A DNA stretch of 60,000 bases, taken from Membranipora membranacea. Its lineage: Eukaryota > Bryozoa > Gymnolaemata > Cheilostomatida > Membraniporidae. Numbering within the stretch: the stretch's first letter is position 1; every line of letters starts with the position of its first letter. Of the stretch, positions 11,601 to 23,300 are shown piece after piece. Where the stretch lies: positions 12,388,062 to 12,448,061 of the forward strand of contig OU612074.1 of assembly GCA_914767715.1 (NCBI GenBank). Reading direction: 5' to 3'. A model generated the notes under the pieces. It saw only the letters and a program-made list of their open reading frames with translations, ran no database searches and had not been told where the DNA came from. The position numbers and the translations under genes are program-made.

Positions 11601-14600
11601 TGTTTTTTGTGTGCAAAGTTTGTAGATGAAATTTGACAATGACCACATACCCTCCTGTCTCACTCAGACCCTATTTACCTGCACAAAATGGTGGTTGCCA
11701 TAGTGTAAACTAAAAGAGTAAACATATACTATTTAGGAGATGATGTACAAAGACCCTACTCGATGGAGTTTAGCCTTCCAGTCATATGTACAGCTTACCA
11801 TGATGGAAATACACACAGCCAAACAGGTGACTATCTCCTAGCCTGTTTCGATAAAATACATGCAGCTTATTCTTGGCTGCAGTGAGAGAGCAAATACTGA
11901 TGACAAGTGGACGTATTGATTGGTAACGCAGAGTTTCAGGGGAAAAAATCTGTATTAGTTACTCGGGAAAATATTGAGCTTGGTTCATTCCCAGGCTTGA
12001 CATATCTTACAACATGAGGTTTACTATTATAGTTTTGTTTTACATGTGACATCACTATAAAAGTGCTAACACATGTAAAACTAAGCAATTGAAATGGTGA
12101 ATGGTTTTGGGTTATCAAGTTTTGGGAGCGTGGCCGGGAATGAATTTTATCAAAAGTAAGACCTTTCTTTCATAGTTGGAAAAAATATACGATCATCAAA
12201 ACACATGATACCCAAAGTATTGACCCATTCGCACTATCTCAGATTGCATGAGTATATCAGTCTTATTGCATCCACTCTACAATATATAATAAATGTATTA
12301 TTGTGTGCTTCATCATTTGTTAAGATGGTAACTGATCCCTCTTGTATGTCTGGGGATCTTAATTCTCCTGTCATGTTTTCTACCCTCAGTCAGAGTGATC
12401 AATTTGTCTGGAGATGTGTGTGTACAATGACTATTCAAACGATCAGTCGATGGTCACAACATATATACTGGCTATCCAACCAGCCGCTCAGCTCTGTTTT
12501 TCGTTCATGTATTGAGGAAAAGAAAAAGCCTACAATTTTTCTCGAATTTCATTCTTGTTTTATATTTCAGTTCGCATCAGTCAAGATGATGGAGAGGTCA
12601 TTATTTAGTGCGAGATACTGTTTTGTCGAGAACCTTCACCGGAGGTTAGTTGCTGTGCTTGTAATTGATTTTTTTATTTTCGTTTAAATGGAAATCTTAA
12701 GATAACGAAAGCACTTTAGTAGCAAGCTGATACTTGGTTTTTTGTTTACACTACTTGCGAGAAAACAAGCTTATCAGTGATCAAATCAATATTGCTGATG
12801 TCGTATGAGGGGAATTATCACCGTGCTAGGGAAAAAGCATCAATGGGTTTTTCCAACTAACTACCTATCAAGTTGGAAAACAAAAGAACATCTTAAGGCA
12901 TACATAACCATAGACTACTACTGGGATGCGTCTTTCCATGTTTTCTCTAATGAGCAGTTTTTAGATATCAATTTGTGGATCTCTACAGTTTTGATGGGTA
13001 GGCCTAACAGCATGCGAGTGATATGTGGGTGAAAAATTTGCCCAATTGTTCCCAGATTTCAGAGTGCCTTTCAAGCATTGGTTCAATCAAAAGGCGTTCC
13101 AGTTACGCTGATGGGTGATATAGCATGCAGTAGTGCACAAACCAATTCACAATACACAGGTCTTCGAGTGGAAACCATTATGTTTTGAGGCGTTGACAGT
13201 ACAACAGTCTCAAAGCTGCCCCAACAGCATGAAGCCGCTGAGCCAGTTATGATATTGTTTTACTAAGCGCTTGACTCATGGATTCTAGCATGGATGTCTT
13301 ATACTGAACACACTGCTATGATGTGTTTTTAGTGGAAAGCTGGCTGACTTTGACTATCATGTGTTAAATAAATGGTACGAGTGGATCTTTGACAATCAGA
13401 AAGTCAATGTGGATCTTATTGGTGAGTCAGATGTGCATATGTAAATACTACGTAAATAGTACAGATATGTAATAATTATGTATAAATGCACTTTAAATAT
13501 AGTACAATTGATATTTTGATGGTCTAGCTAAACTTGCATAGTGTATGGTGCTTACAGAAATAATGTCATAATATTGTTATCAAGGGTGTATTTTGGAGTT
13601 GTCTCCTCATTTCTCCCAGAGGGTCATATTATTAGCGGTGACAAAGTTTGTTACATGACATGTAGTGCTAGCTCACATAACCCCGACCTGAAAACAAACA
13701 CTACAGCTGGCGCTAGGATTAAGTAACCAAAAATTAGCCAAGCTTATACTGTATATTTGATTTACTCATCTAGGGTAATTAATACCTGAAGAGGGAGGAC
13801 TACCTTTTGAATTACATCTTGCAAATCAAAGATCAGAAGCGCCTTTCTTGTTTTGATGTTCCACGCTATTACATAGGGCGAAGCAATTGTAGAGGAAGCC
13901 AGTTGAGAGTTACAATATAGCACAAGCAGCCACCACAGATACAAACTTAGCTGGCTTTGTATTACGCAGCCATATAATTTAAATTTCTGACTGTAACTTG
14001 GGAATATTGAAAACTTACTAACTCTATAATCATTTCAACTTGTATTCCTGATTATTATTTGTAGTATACCTGAGAAGTTCCCCTGAGACTTGTCTGGAGA
14101 GGATGAGGAGGAGAAGTCGTACAGAGGAGGCCGGTGTACCTCTGGTTAGTAAACTTTTCTACAGACAACGATTCTTCTTTTTGTTTTATTTAATTATAGA
14201 TTTGCTGCACCTGTCCAAGTGAGACAAATGTAGCATTTTGCTGTTTCTTGTGACGCAACAATCATGGGTCTAAGAAAGCATTGAATGACATGATTAGCCA
14301 TGAGGTTCTTCAAAGGCTCCCTAATAAATGTTTTGGCTGTCTAATAACACGGTTCGCAACTATTTCTATCGGAGCTGATCTATAGATATGACGTGAATGA
14401 CTTGTAGCAATGCCCGTCTCATGATAATAATATTTGACTTGAAACTTCTGCTGCAAGTCTGGGAAATTTGTTAAATTGCTCAAAGATAACTATATTGGAC
14501 TTCCATATCAGAATTGTCCCTCTCACTCAACCGGGCTTGCAGCAGTAATTCGGGTACCCGTAAATTACATGGTAGCATCAAGGTACATTGTCAGTTAAGC

Positions 14601-15080
14601 ATTGTTTGATTTTGCAGGAATATTTGGAATCATTACACGGATTACACGAAGACTGGTTGATACACAAAAAATACGCCCACCCCGGTGCACCTGTACTTGT
14701 AATGGACGCAGATAAAGGTAGGCTGGTGTATCAAGCAGCAAAATATCAGCTTGATAGCAGCACTTACTGGATGTGGAACAAAATCTGATTTTTTCCTTTA
14801 TTTGTGGTTGCTTTTTGTCACGCCTAACTCAGGTAGCAAAGACATTTCTGGATTATCATCAAAATCAAAGCAGTCCAAACTTTGTTAACAAAATATTTTT
14901 TTGGCATATAATTGGGCAATTCCTTTAATAAAATGACCATAAGAAAAGTTGTAGATTGATGGCATCGATGCAACAACCGATAACTCCTTATTTGTACATG
15001 TAATTTGTTTTGTAGATTTGGAGGAGTTCAAGCAGGACATAAAAGAGAAAACTTCAAAGATTTTATGTACCAGCAGCTGA
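8647..15080 (+). CDS. TK2: deoxynucleoside kinase (TK2/dNK family)
   Basis: Nine exons: 8647-8686, 9714-9790, 11023-11154, 11737-11826, 12571-12644, 13333-13421, 14065-14144, 14618-14717, 15016-15080. The sum is 747 nt, 248 aa, with consistent phases. It has the P-loop GNIGVGKST (44-52), the AEPV substrate-site Glu (E69), the ERS motif (121-123) within MMERSLFSARYCFVEN, and the LID arginines RMRRRSRTEE (180-189). The ordered blocks (MYKDPTRW, EDWLIH, VLVMDAD) are closer to insect dNK and TK2 than to dCK. The family phosphorylates deoxynucleosides for nucleotide salvage; TK2 is mitochondrial. Here the first 39 residues are Ser-rich (SSSSSPSDSP...) with few basic residues, so a mitochondrial presequence is not evident; a nuclear or cytosolic dNK role is possible. 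Introns hold several MITEs. Confidence 0.93.
8717..8736. mobile_element. 20-bp terminal-repeat-only element with 9-bp target duplication
   Basis: TAGCCTGTC-AA-GACAGGCTA is two 9-nt inverted repeats around AA. It is bracketed by a perfect 9-bp direct repeat, AGGTAGGTG (8708-8716 and 8737-8745). The same terminal sequence ends a 43-bp element at 20677-20719. A 9-bp duplication fits Mutator-like transposases; that assignment is inferred. Confidence 0.6.
9858..10099. mobile_element. MITE, GGGGGTCTTTCAATTAGAA family, copy 1
   Basis: About 240 bp, starting GGGGTTTTTTCAATTAGAA and ending TTCTAATTGAAAGTCCCC, with internal GAGTGAGCGA words shared with two copies in the SLC35C1 gene (18726-18928, 19257-19409). 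Lies in dNK intron 2. No coding capacity. Confidence 0.7.
10512..10901. mobile_element. foldback element related to the CATAGACTT family
   Basis: 390 bp beginning CACAGACTTAAA and ending TTTAAGTCTGTG. The left end has CCTAGACAGGACAC after an insertion, the right end GTGTCCTG, and both continue into ATTAAGTGC-type words, so the termini are inverted repeats with gaps. The left end resembles the ends of the 2.6-kb element at 28261-30887. No target duplication is visible. In dNK intron 2. Confidence 0.6.
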
Positions 15081-15555
15081 TATTCAGTTCACTGATCGAT
15101 AGACAATAATCAATATGGCCTCTCTGTAAATATATACCAGCAATGATAATACTCTAATGACCACAGCAACTACGGCAGCGTAACATATTAGACTTAATGC
15201 CTTGATTGAATTATTTGTTATTCTGCGACAATTTCTTTTTACTTGAATAATACATTCGCACATGTACGCACCATTCTTCCCTAATGTCAGGATTTGAGAT
15301 TATGTTGAGCCAATTTCAGCCTCAAACCTCCTCAGTTGCCATCTCGAATTGTTATTTCACAATTACCGAAACATCGCATTGTATTATATAGTTGATTTTC
15401 CTTCTGGGATATCGTAAGTGTAATGTTTTAGTGATTTCTTTGAAATTTCTTAGGATTTTAGTTTCTTGTACATTAAATTTAGACCATCATTTGAATCCTG
15501 TAATCCATCAATCTCATCTACTTCACGCATGAATATTTTTATAGTACTATATATG

Positions 15556-15561
15556 AATAAA
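15556..15561 (+). terminator. possible dNK poly(A) signal
   Basis: AATAAA about 480 nt past the dNK stop codon, followed by a T-rich stretch. Confidence 0.45.
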
Positions 15562-17332
15562 CATTGCCTTCGCAACAGCTGTCAGAATTTTTTATCAGGG
15601 ATGGGGAGGTGAGAGTAAAGATTCTATTCTCTCAATGATACATAATATGTAAAAAATTTTGATTGACTTTTCTTCTTGCTGCTAAAATTTTCAACACGAG
15701 ATACAAATCATGCGAAGCACTCAATATTGTATAATTTTACAGACTCAATGGAGAGTAACATGCTGAATAGTGTGCAATAAAATGTGATAAGTAGAATTAA
15801 AGGGAATGCAAATTTAACATCACAAAAATTAAGTCCTGTATTTGGTAAATATACTGTGCAATGCGGCAGTGATTACACACAATCAAGTCTGCTAGACTGT
15901 CGACCTCAAATTGACTGACTGACACGAAGTTGCAACGGTGTTCATGATGTCTGTGATAAGACAAGTATATTCTTTCTGGCTTACGATGTCCATCTGGACC
16001 ATTAAGAGAATTACTCGATACCAACAATAGACTACTTTCTGCGGCTTCAAATTATTTTTCAAGTGCCAGAGATAACGTGGTTTTCTACATTAGTTTGGAG
16101 TTGTGTGCCTTATATCGATGAGCATATAAGCCTTCATAATTCCGCTCATTTTTGTGCGATTGAAAATTACAAAGATTGATTGCTCAACCCATCACACAAC
16201 GTTGTTTGATAATTGTTACCGTATCGCCCTCTCTTAAACTGTCTAGTCAAGCCGCTGAACAAAGCTGCAGTGAGCACCAGCTACCCCTACTTATATTGCA
16301 GAGTATAAAGACTAGAGTTGAAGAAGGCATTGAGGACTGCAAGTGGATTGGGAGGCGTTGGGAGTGGGCAAGAATCTGGGGCTAATACTGCATAGCACAT
16401 CGATGGCTCCTTAGAGGTAATAGCAAAATAGACAGTCATCGATTGCTTAAACTTGGTTTTATTCTAGTCTAGCTGTAACAAGTGTTATCCGAGTAACTTC
16501 AACAAAAATATAATTGCAAAAAATGCAACAATAACAAAATATGTGTGATAAAAAGGACAAACAATTATGAGAAGAGATTTGCATTTTTAAGCCAACTGGC
16601 TACCTGTTTTCTTGATTAGGAATAATTTATAGATATGTGAATATAATAATGGGAAGATGTGGGTGATTGGCAAGTAAAAAAAACTTGGGAGATGTGGTAT
16701 ATCAAATACAAAAAAAAGGTGTATATAAAAATCTCTGAAAGTAGAACATGTTGTTGCGATGTGGAACAGATCCGTTGATAGCTGTGAACCAGTCAAAGCT
16801 TGAACAAAGCAATAAATACTGTACATAAACTCAGATCTGCTTGAATGGAATGTTTTGAAATCATAATATGGGAATGATTCAAAGGTGAAGGTCAAAAATG
16901 AGCATAGTATCAAAACCATTATGAACAAATATGAGTAAGTCAGGATTACAAACTGAAAAAAAATATACAACAGCACCCCATACTTTGCTTGTTGTTTGGA
17001 AGATGGATAGCAGTAATAATAAAATCCGAAGCGCAATCTGATGTTTGTGCTACCTATTATTACACAAGTATCTCATTGCATTTGTAAGGCATTGAAAATG
17101 ACATGGATAATCTCATACGGTGTTACTTTTAATAAAGTTGATCTCAATTATCTCAAATATTTATGATTTAGGCCTATTTACTACCAAAAAATACTGACCA
17201 CGGTTTAAATGAAAATTGATGCACTTTTCTCGTATAGTTAAACTTAAAAAATGATAAACATCATATTTTTCTTCAGATTATAAATAATTGATATCCGAAA
17301 CCGTGTCAATTCACTTTCACTGCGTATACTCA
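15562..17332. other. gap between convergent dNK and SLC35C1
   Basis: No gene seen. A 149-codon minus-strand frame at 16587-17036 is rich in Phe, Tyr and Ile as expected of AT-rich DNA and has no family features. Minus-strand AATAAA near 16458-16463 could end a long SLC35C1 3' UTR. Confidence 0.4.
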
Positions 17333-20300
17333 TTATACCATAGAGATTTTTGGGGCAGGTACAGCGTTGATTTTGATGATAGTTTCATTGTTGTTATTGT
17401 TGATTATTTTCTGGTTGACCTGTTCCTCTCTCATCTTGACGAGAGTATAGAGAAGAGCACCTAGCAGCACCACACAGTTACCGACCCACCACACTGACGT
17501 CTTATGGTCGTGATATATCCACACTGCCAGCAGTGCCTGTCAAGTATAAATAGAACAATTTACGATTAAGCCATCGCTGCCAAGAAAACTCTGTTTTGTG
17601 AGAAGACAACCCCAAATCTGCTGGAAAACGTTCAACATTTTCAACAATTTGCCAGATGTCAGAATACAGCGTCAACCCTGTTGTAAATTGTGTTTGACCT
17701 GGCTGTAGCTAAACATGGCATGCAATCTCATCAGTCAGCACCCTATATTAAATGCGGGGAAGGTTGTCTTTAAAATCCTGATGCATCAGGGAGGATGCTA
17801 TGCTATCTAGCATGTCCATTATCCATGCTACATCGTTATAACGTTCTAGCGTGTAATATCAGTAGGTTTGCATATAGAAAGGAAATAAAATACACCAAAT
17901 TGAAACCTGATACAGCCATAGAATATCATGTATCTGTTTAAGACTTACCTGTAATATAGATTTTGTGTTGTTGCTGATATGATGGGTTATCGGAGATGTA
18001 TATTCTATTTGCCTTGTGCTCGCCCACGCTATCAAAAAACCTAAGACCCCAGAAGCAGATGTAGCTAACCAAAACATCGGCTCATATAATCGTCCCATCC
18101 GCAATATGCTCGAAACCTGAAAATAAGCAACGGACATGACCATAAGACAATCGTAACTTAGACACAATAAACCCGAAACCGCTTTTACTATAGAGTCTGT
18201 TTTGATGCTGTGGAAACTTAAATTTGATACTTATTGAGAACACTTCTCCGATATTTTTTACTCTAGGGTTGCGGAGAGGTTTGCTTACATAATACACAAA
18301 TTCTCAGCCGAGTTTTACGGTGCGCTTGTTACCAAGGAGCCAAAAAACCTCATGCAACTAGGACAAACCACGACCAATTGTATTCATTTCGAAATTGAGC
18401 CATTAATCAACAACTTTATAGCAGTTAAGGTTACTACTGTTGTTGTGTTGTAAGACCCACCTGTCCGGTGAATATTGAAGGCACCATCAGTAGAAGCGAG
18501 GCATTTACATTGACATGTAGTGTCAGTTTGACTGAGTCCATTCCTTCCATTTCTAGAGCTTTCTTAGTGTATATACCGTTCAGTGCGACAAATAGACTGG
18601 AGGTTAGCCCTGATATAACACCATATATTGACAAAGTTCCCATAGCCTGCAAACAGATGAAAAAAACAGTAAAGATAATTTCTCACTGTTTTTTCAACAT
18701 CTCGTAACAGATGCAAAATCACTCAGGGGGTCTTTTAATTAGAATGAGCGATGCTTTACTAAAGCAAGTTATCACTATCACATTGCTTAAAATAATCACT
18801 CTCTTGGTCTTTCACTTCGACAGAATCGCTCCCAAATCACTCACGCACGAGAGCCTAGCAGGTATCTCTCACTCACTGAGTGAGCGATCACAGATTGCAA
18901 TTTTGGCTGTTTCTTATTGAAAGACCCCTCGATTTTGAATTTGAAATTTTGAATGAAGCTACACTACACAGGCCAGCTCCCTGAACAAAGGCTAGAGCGA
19001 GTTTGTTCCACTGGTTATGCTGCAGGAAAAGGCAAGATGGGCACCTAGAAGCCTGCAGCGAGACCAGTCAAGGGGAAGCAACTCAAAATGTAGGCAAAAG
19101 GCTCACACTTGATCTAGCACAGGCTCCAATCTCAGGAATTTAAAGACAAGGTCTCTTTTTCTGTGATTATTTAGGCTAGCTAACGTCATGTGGATCATGT
19201 TACGGATGCTACGATACATTGTGAAAGTGCTCAAAGAACGAGTTGTTCACCAAAATGGGGTCCTGCTAGGGGCCTCGTCCCCAAATCACTCACTCATTGA
19301 TTGAACTATATAGCTTCTGAGTGAATGATTTGGGTAAAAATTTGCCTTTGACAGACCAAATGAGTGTTGGTGATAATTTGCTATCATTATTTCTAGTTGA
19401 AAGACCCCCAGAGTATATACAACCTTGGGAGAGAGGATAAAGAAAATTTTCTTAATCTACTTTAATCCCTAATGCTGGTATGCCAGCCACAATAGGAGAG
19501 AGATTAGAGGAAGAAAGAGATCTTGCTGATACTTCCACTGGAAATATTACTTATTTCTGTGCCGATAAACGACAGAGACAACTCTGTCAACAGACATATT
19601 GTACTGTGTTGTGTCTTTGATAGACACACTGAAAGCTGTGTGTAGCTTACTATTAAACGACATTATTACCTAGATCTAATCCTATGATAAAATCTCCAAA
19701 ACAGAATTTCTCTCTGTGCAGTGGATTGTCAAGGGCGCAACTGCTAAAGTTTAAGTTATTAGTAGGATTAAGACTAGGTAGACTGATGGTTTAATAGGAT
19801 TACGTGTGAAATCAGGGGGTTTACTCCCTGGTGACATCTCTACTAATGGCCGGGTTAATGGGAGAAAGAAAAAAAAAGCTTCGTGATGCAGGAAGGATTA
19901 AATGGTTCACTAAGTTGGTCAAGGTAATGAAGATTGGGGAACTTGCCATGATGATAAGTCTGAGGATTGGGAAAAACTTGAGTTATTCATCTCTTATTGT
20001 GATATACTGGATTGACAGTTAACTCCCTCATATAAACCCTCCCATAGTAATTTTTTTTCTGATTATGACACATAACAAATTAGAATTCAAATTTGTTGTA
20101 GGCAACACTGTACCAAGTACATGAATGATGAGTTTACCAATCAACCTACTTCAGCAATTTACAGATTTGTGCAATAGGCCTATGACAGGGTGTCCAGCAA
20201 TAATTCAGTTAGGAAACTTGATTCATTATAATAGTCGAGAGATTTTTAGACCATCATTGCACTTCCTATCTCCGGTGAAAGTTTATATAAAAGCCATTAT

Positions 20301-23300
20301 AGCTATTTCCGTATGAATTTATTAGAGGTCTAAGAACTTCAACAGATACCAGCGGATTTGATATGTCAGACTGCAAGTTCTTAAAACTCTAATAAAGTCA
20401 TACGAAAATGGCTATACTAACTTTTATATAAACTTTCACACGAGATAGGAAGTGCAATGATTGTCACAAAAATCTCTAAACTTTTTGTGACTCAGGTTTT
20501 TTTTAAACCCAAATTTTATGGTATGATGTAGTGAGTGAAGCAAAGCATAGCGAGAATAGTGAGGAAAAAGTGAGGCATAACCTAGGTCTAAATCCGTTGC
20601 TGATTGTGCTCTCTATAGGGTAGACAATATCTATGGTTTTAGTGAGACCATCAACACAATCATTAACATACATTCCTAGCCTATCTTGACAACCCAACAA
20701 TGCTTGTCAAGACAGGCTAGTACATACCCTACAGGATGAAAACCTTCATCGATTTTAACGCCACACTTAGCTGCTAATCACCTATTTTTTTTTTAAACTG
20801 TTCAACGATTGTTCAAACACAGGAATTGCAAAAATCATAAGCTAATATTCAAACTGCAATTTTAGCGTTGCTTGGACCAATGAACTCTCTCTCCCAGTGA
20901 CAGTATATTCCATAGACAGAACACATGGTCTATCTATGGTATATTTATTGGAGAAATCACTAAATTTGTGTCTATAAATATTTTCATCCTGTAGGATAAT
21001 TAATGGTAGGGTGTATGATCATCGCAGAGTGAAGGAGAACACAAACCTTTTCCTGGTCGACGCCGATGAAGAATCCGAGTACCAGAACGACACAGCATAA
21101 GAAGACTTTCCATGACGCTCTCTTACGTAGGATTACCACTGAGAATAATACTGTGAATATCAGAGTGAACGAGCGGGCAATCTACAAATATACAATAATA
21201 CGTGATTGTGAGAGTAAAATTATGAACTCAAATTAGATCTACAGTCGAGGCTGCTGAATCAAATACTCAGCAATTATAGTGGATATAGTATCGCTCAGCG
21301 TAGTAAAACCTGTCCTATTCAATTGCTGCATGAATAGTAAAGTAGTTTTCAGCCCTCCCTCCCAATTCCTGCCCCCCCCCCCCCCTCCTCCAACAACCCT
21401 TGCCTGCAAAGGAAAGCTGCAATAAGTAAATAATGAATAAACCAGCAGCAGCATAAAATAACGTAACTCATGAGGGATGTTCCAATGAGTAATTTGAAGC
21501 TGTGTAATACCTTTATGAACAGAACTTGTTCCCCGGCGGGGCCGTCAGCCGAGGGGCAAAGGCCTCAGACTAGTTAATCACAAGAGACACCTAAATGGAA
21601 TATGCTTTAATAACACGTCCCTGGCAGAATGACAACAGTGTTCACAGGGTAAGGAAATCCTTACTCTGTGAGGTTATGAACCTGAACATAATGAGATTCC
21701 AAGAAGGTGCATCATACTTGACACATGCACAACCAAAGTATCATTACAATCAGGTGGGCGGGGACGGCTCAGACACAACATGCCCCTTACAACAGGAAAC
21801 TTTACACACAGAGGGTAATTATTGTGAGACGTATGAATAATTCATAAGTATAGCCAATCGTGCCAACGAGAGGGTCAGAGAGTTTAGTACTGATATCTAA
21901 AATAGTTATATAAGAATTTTCATTACATTTAGTCACAAAACCATCAATGATCGCGGTAGACTGGTAGTGAATGCAGGAGGAAAGGAAATCCTCTTATTAA
22001 TAATCATAAGACAAGATTATAAGCCATTAAAAACCACAGTCTGGCCTAACGTTACCTGGGCGGAATTTTCTAGAATTCATTTGTTATCTTGCAGTGATAC
22101 CTTGACAGTTTGTAATTCCAGAACTTAGAATCTCATTAAAACTTACCAACATGGCTGGCTTGGCATCTAATGTACTGAAAATAGTCTTTCTGGGCAGAAT
22201 TTTCTGGAATTCAAGACTGTTATCTCACATTTCTACTTTTATGGCTGTTCAGAGCATCAATCGCCAAGCAACCTGTTGAGATTCTTGGATTCCAGACTGT
22301 CAAATAACTACTGGTTGTTTGACAGTCTGAAATCTAAAATTCCCAACAAGTTGCTTGGCGGTTGATGCGCTGAGTATAGTATAGACCATAGTCGAAGAAA
22401 TCTACTATCATAGCATACATAGCCTACCTGGAAGAAGGCAATGCCGACGAGTTTGAGAGTATAGTTATTAGAGCTGAGCATCATAGAGAATAGAAAAGAT
22501 ACGATAAGCACCGGACGTGTGAATAATACTGAGGTCTGTACCTTCTGTACCTAGAGAAATAAAAATATACAAATAAGTCATCCGCTGTATATGATTGTGT
22601 CTGCACTACTAAACTTGTGAATGGACCTTGTGTGCTAGTAACCATCCTTGCGACAGCTTCCTGACACAAGGTTTTTCCGATATTAAAACTGTTGATCAGT
22701 ATTCTCTAATGGTTGGAAACCTTGAATCTTCTTTTGCAGTAAATCTAGTAGCAATTAATCCAATCCAAATCCAGGGATCACTTAAACTGAACATAACATA
22801 CCACATTATTATCAAAGATTATAAATACATTGTCATGGTTATTACATTTTGAGAACCAGATTTCACATCAAAAGGAGAAAGGGTATGTTGAGTGTGTATC
22901 AATAATCAGAATAGCCACAAATAGTCTTGTACAAAGCATTTTTGCAAGAAAACTTACTGGAGGATAGCAACATTTATAATCTCTACAAAGAGAGCTGTGG
23001 CCTAAAGGCATCAAACTGCAATGTTTCGACAGAATTAAAATACCAAATTTGTAAGAGTCTACAGCTTATCCGATCCTGTACTAATCGGTCAAATTTCCCA
23101 GGATTTTAATCACACTCATCCACCGGTCACATTCCTATACTACCCTCCATATTTTGTCTCTCTTGGAGCCTAACAAAACAAAAATTTCAAGTTGTCTAGT
23201 TACCAAAACTTCAGTCTAGAGATGGGGTCAGATAGTCAGATTTCAACCGGGAGAGATGACATGTAGGAGCATCAGCACAGGCAATATCTGGTTAGACATT

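Noticed and set aside
12205-12687. 160-codon plus-strand frame
   Set aside because: Intron read-through into dNK exon 5; only 12571-12644 is coding.
16587-17036. 149-codon minus-strand hydrophobic frame
   Set aside because: AT-rich composition alone explains the Phe/Tyr/Ile content; no motif or splice support.
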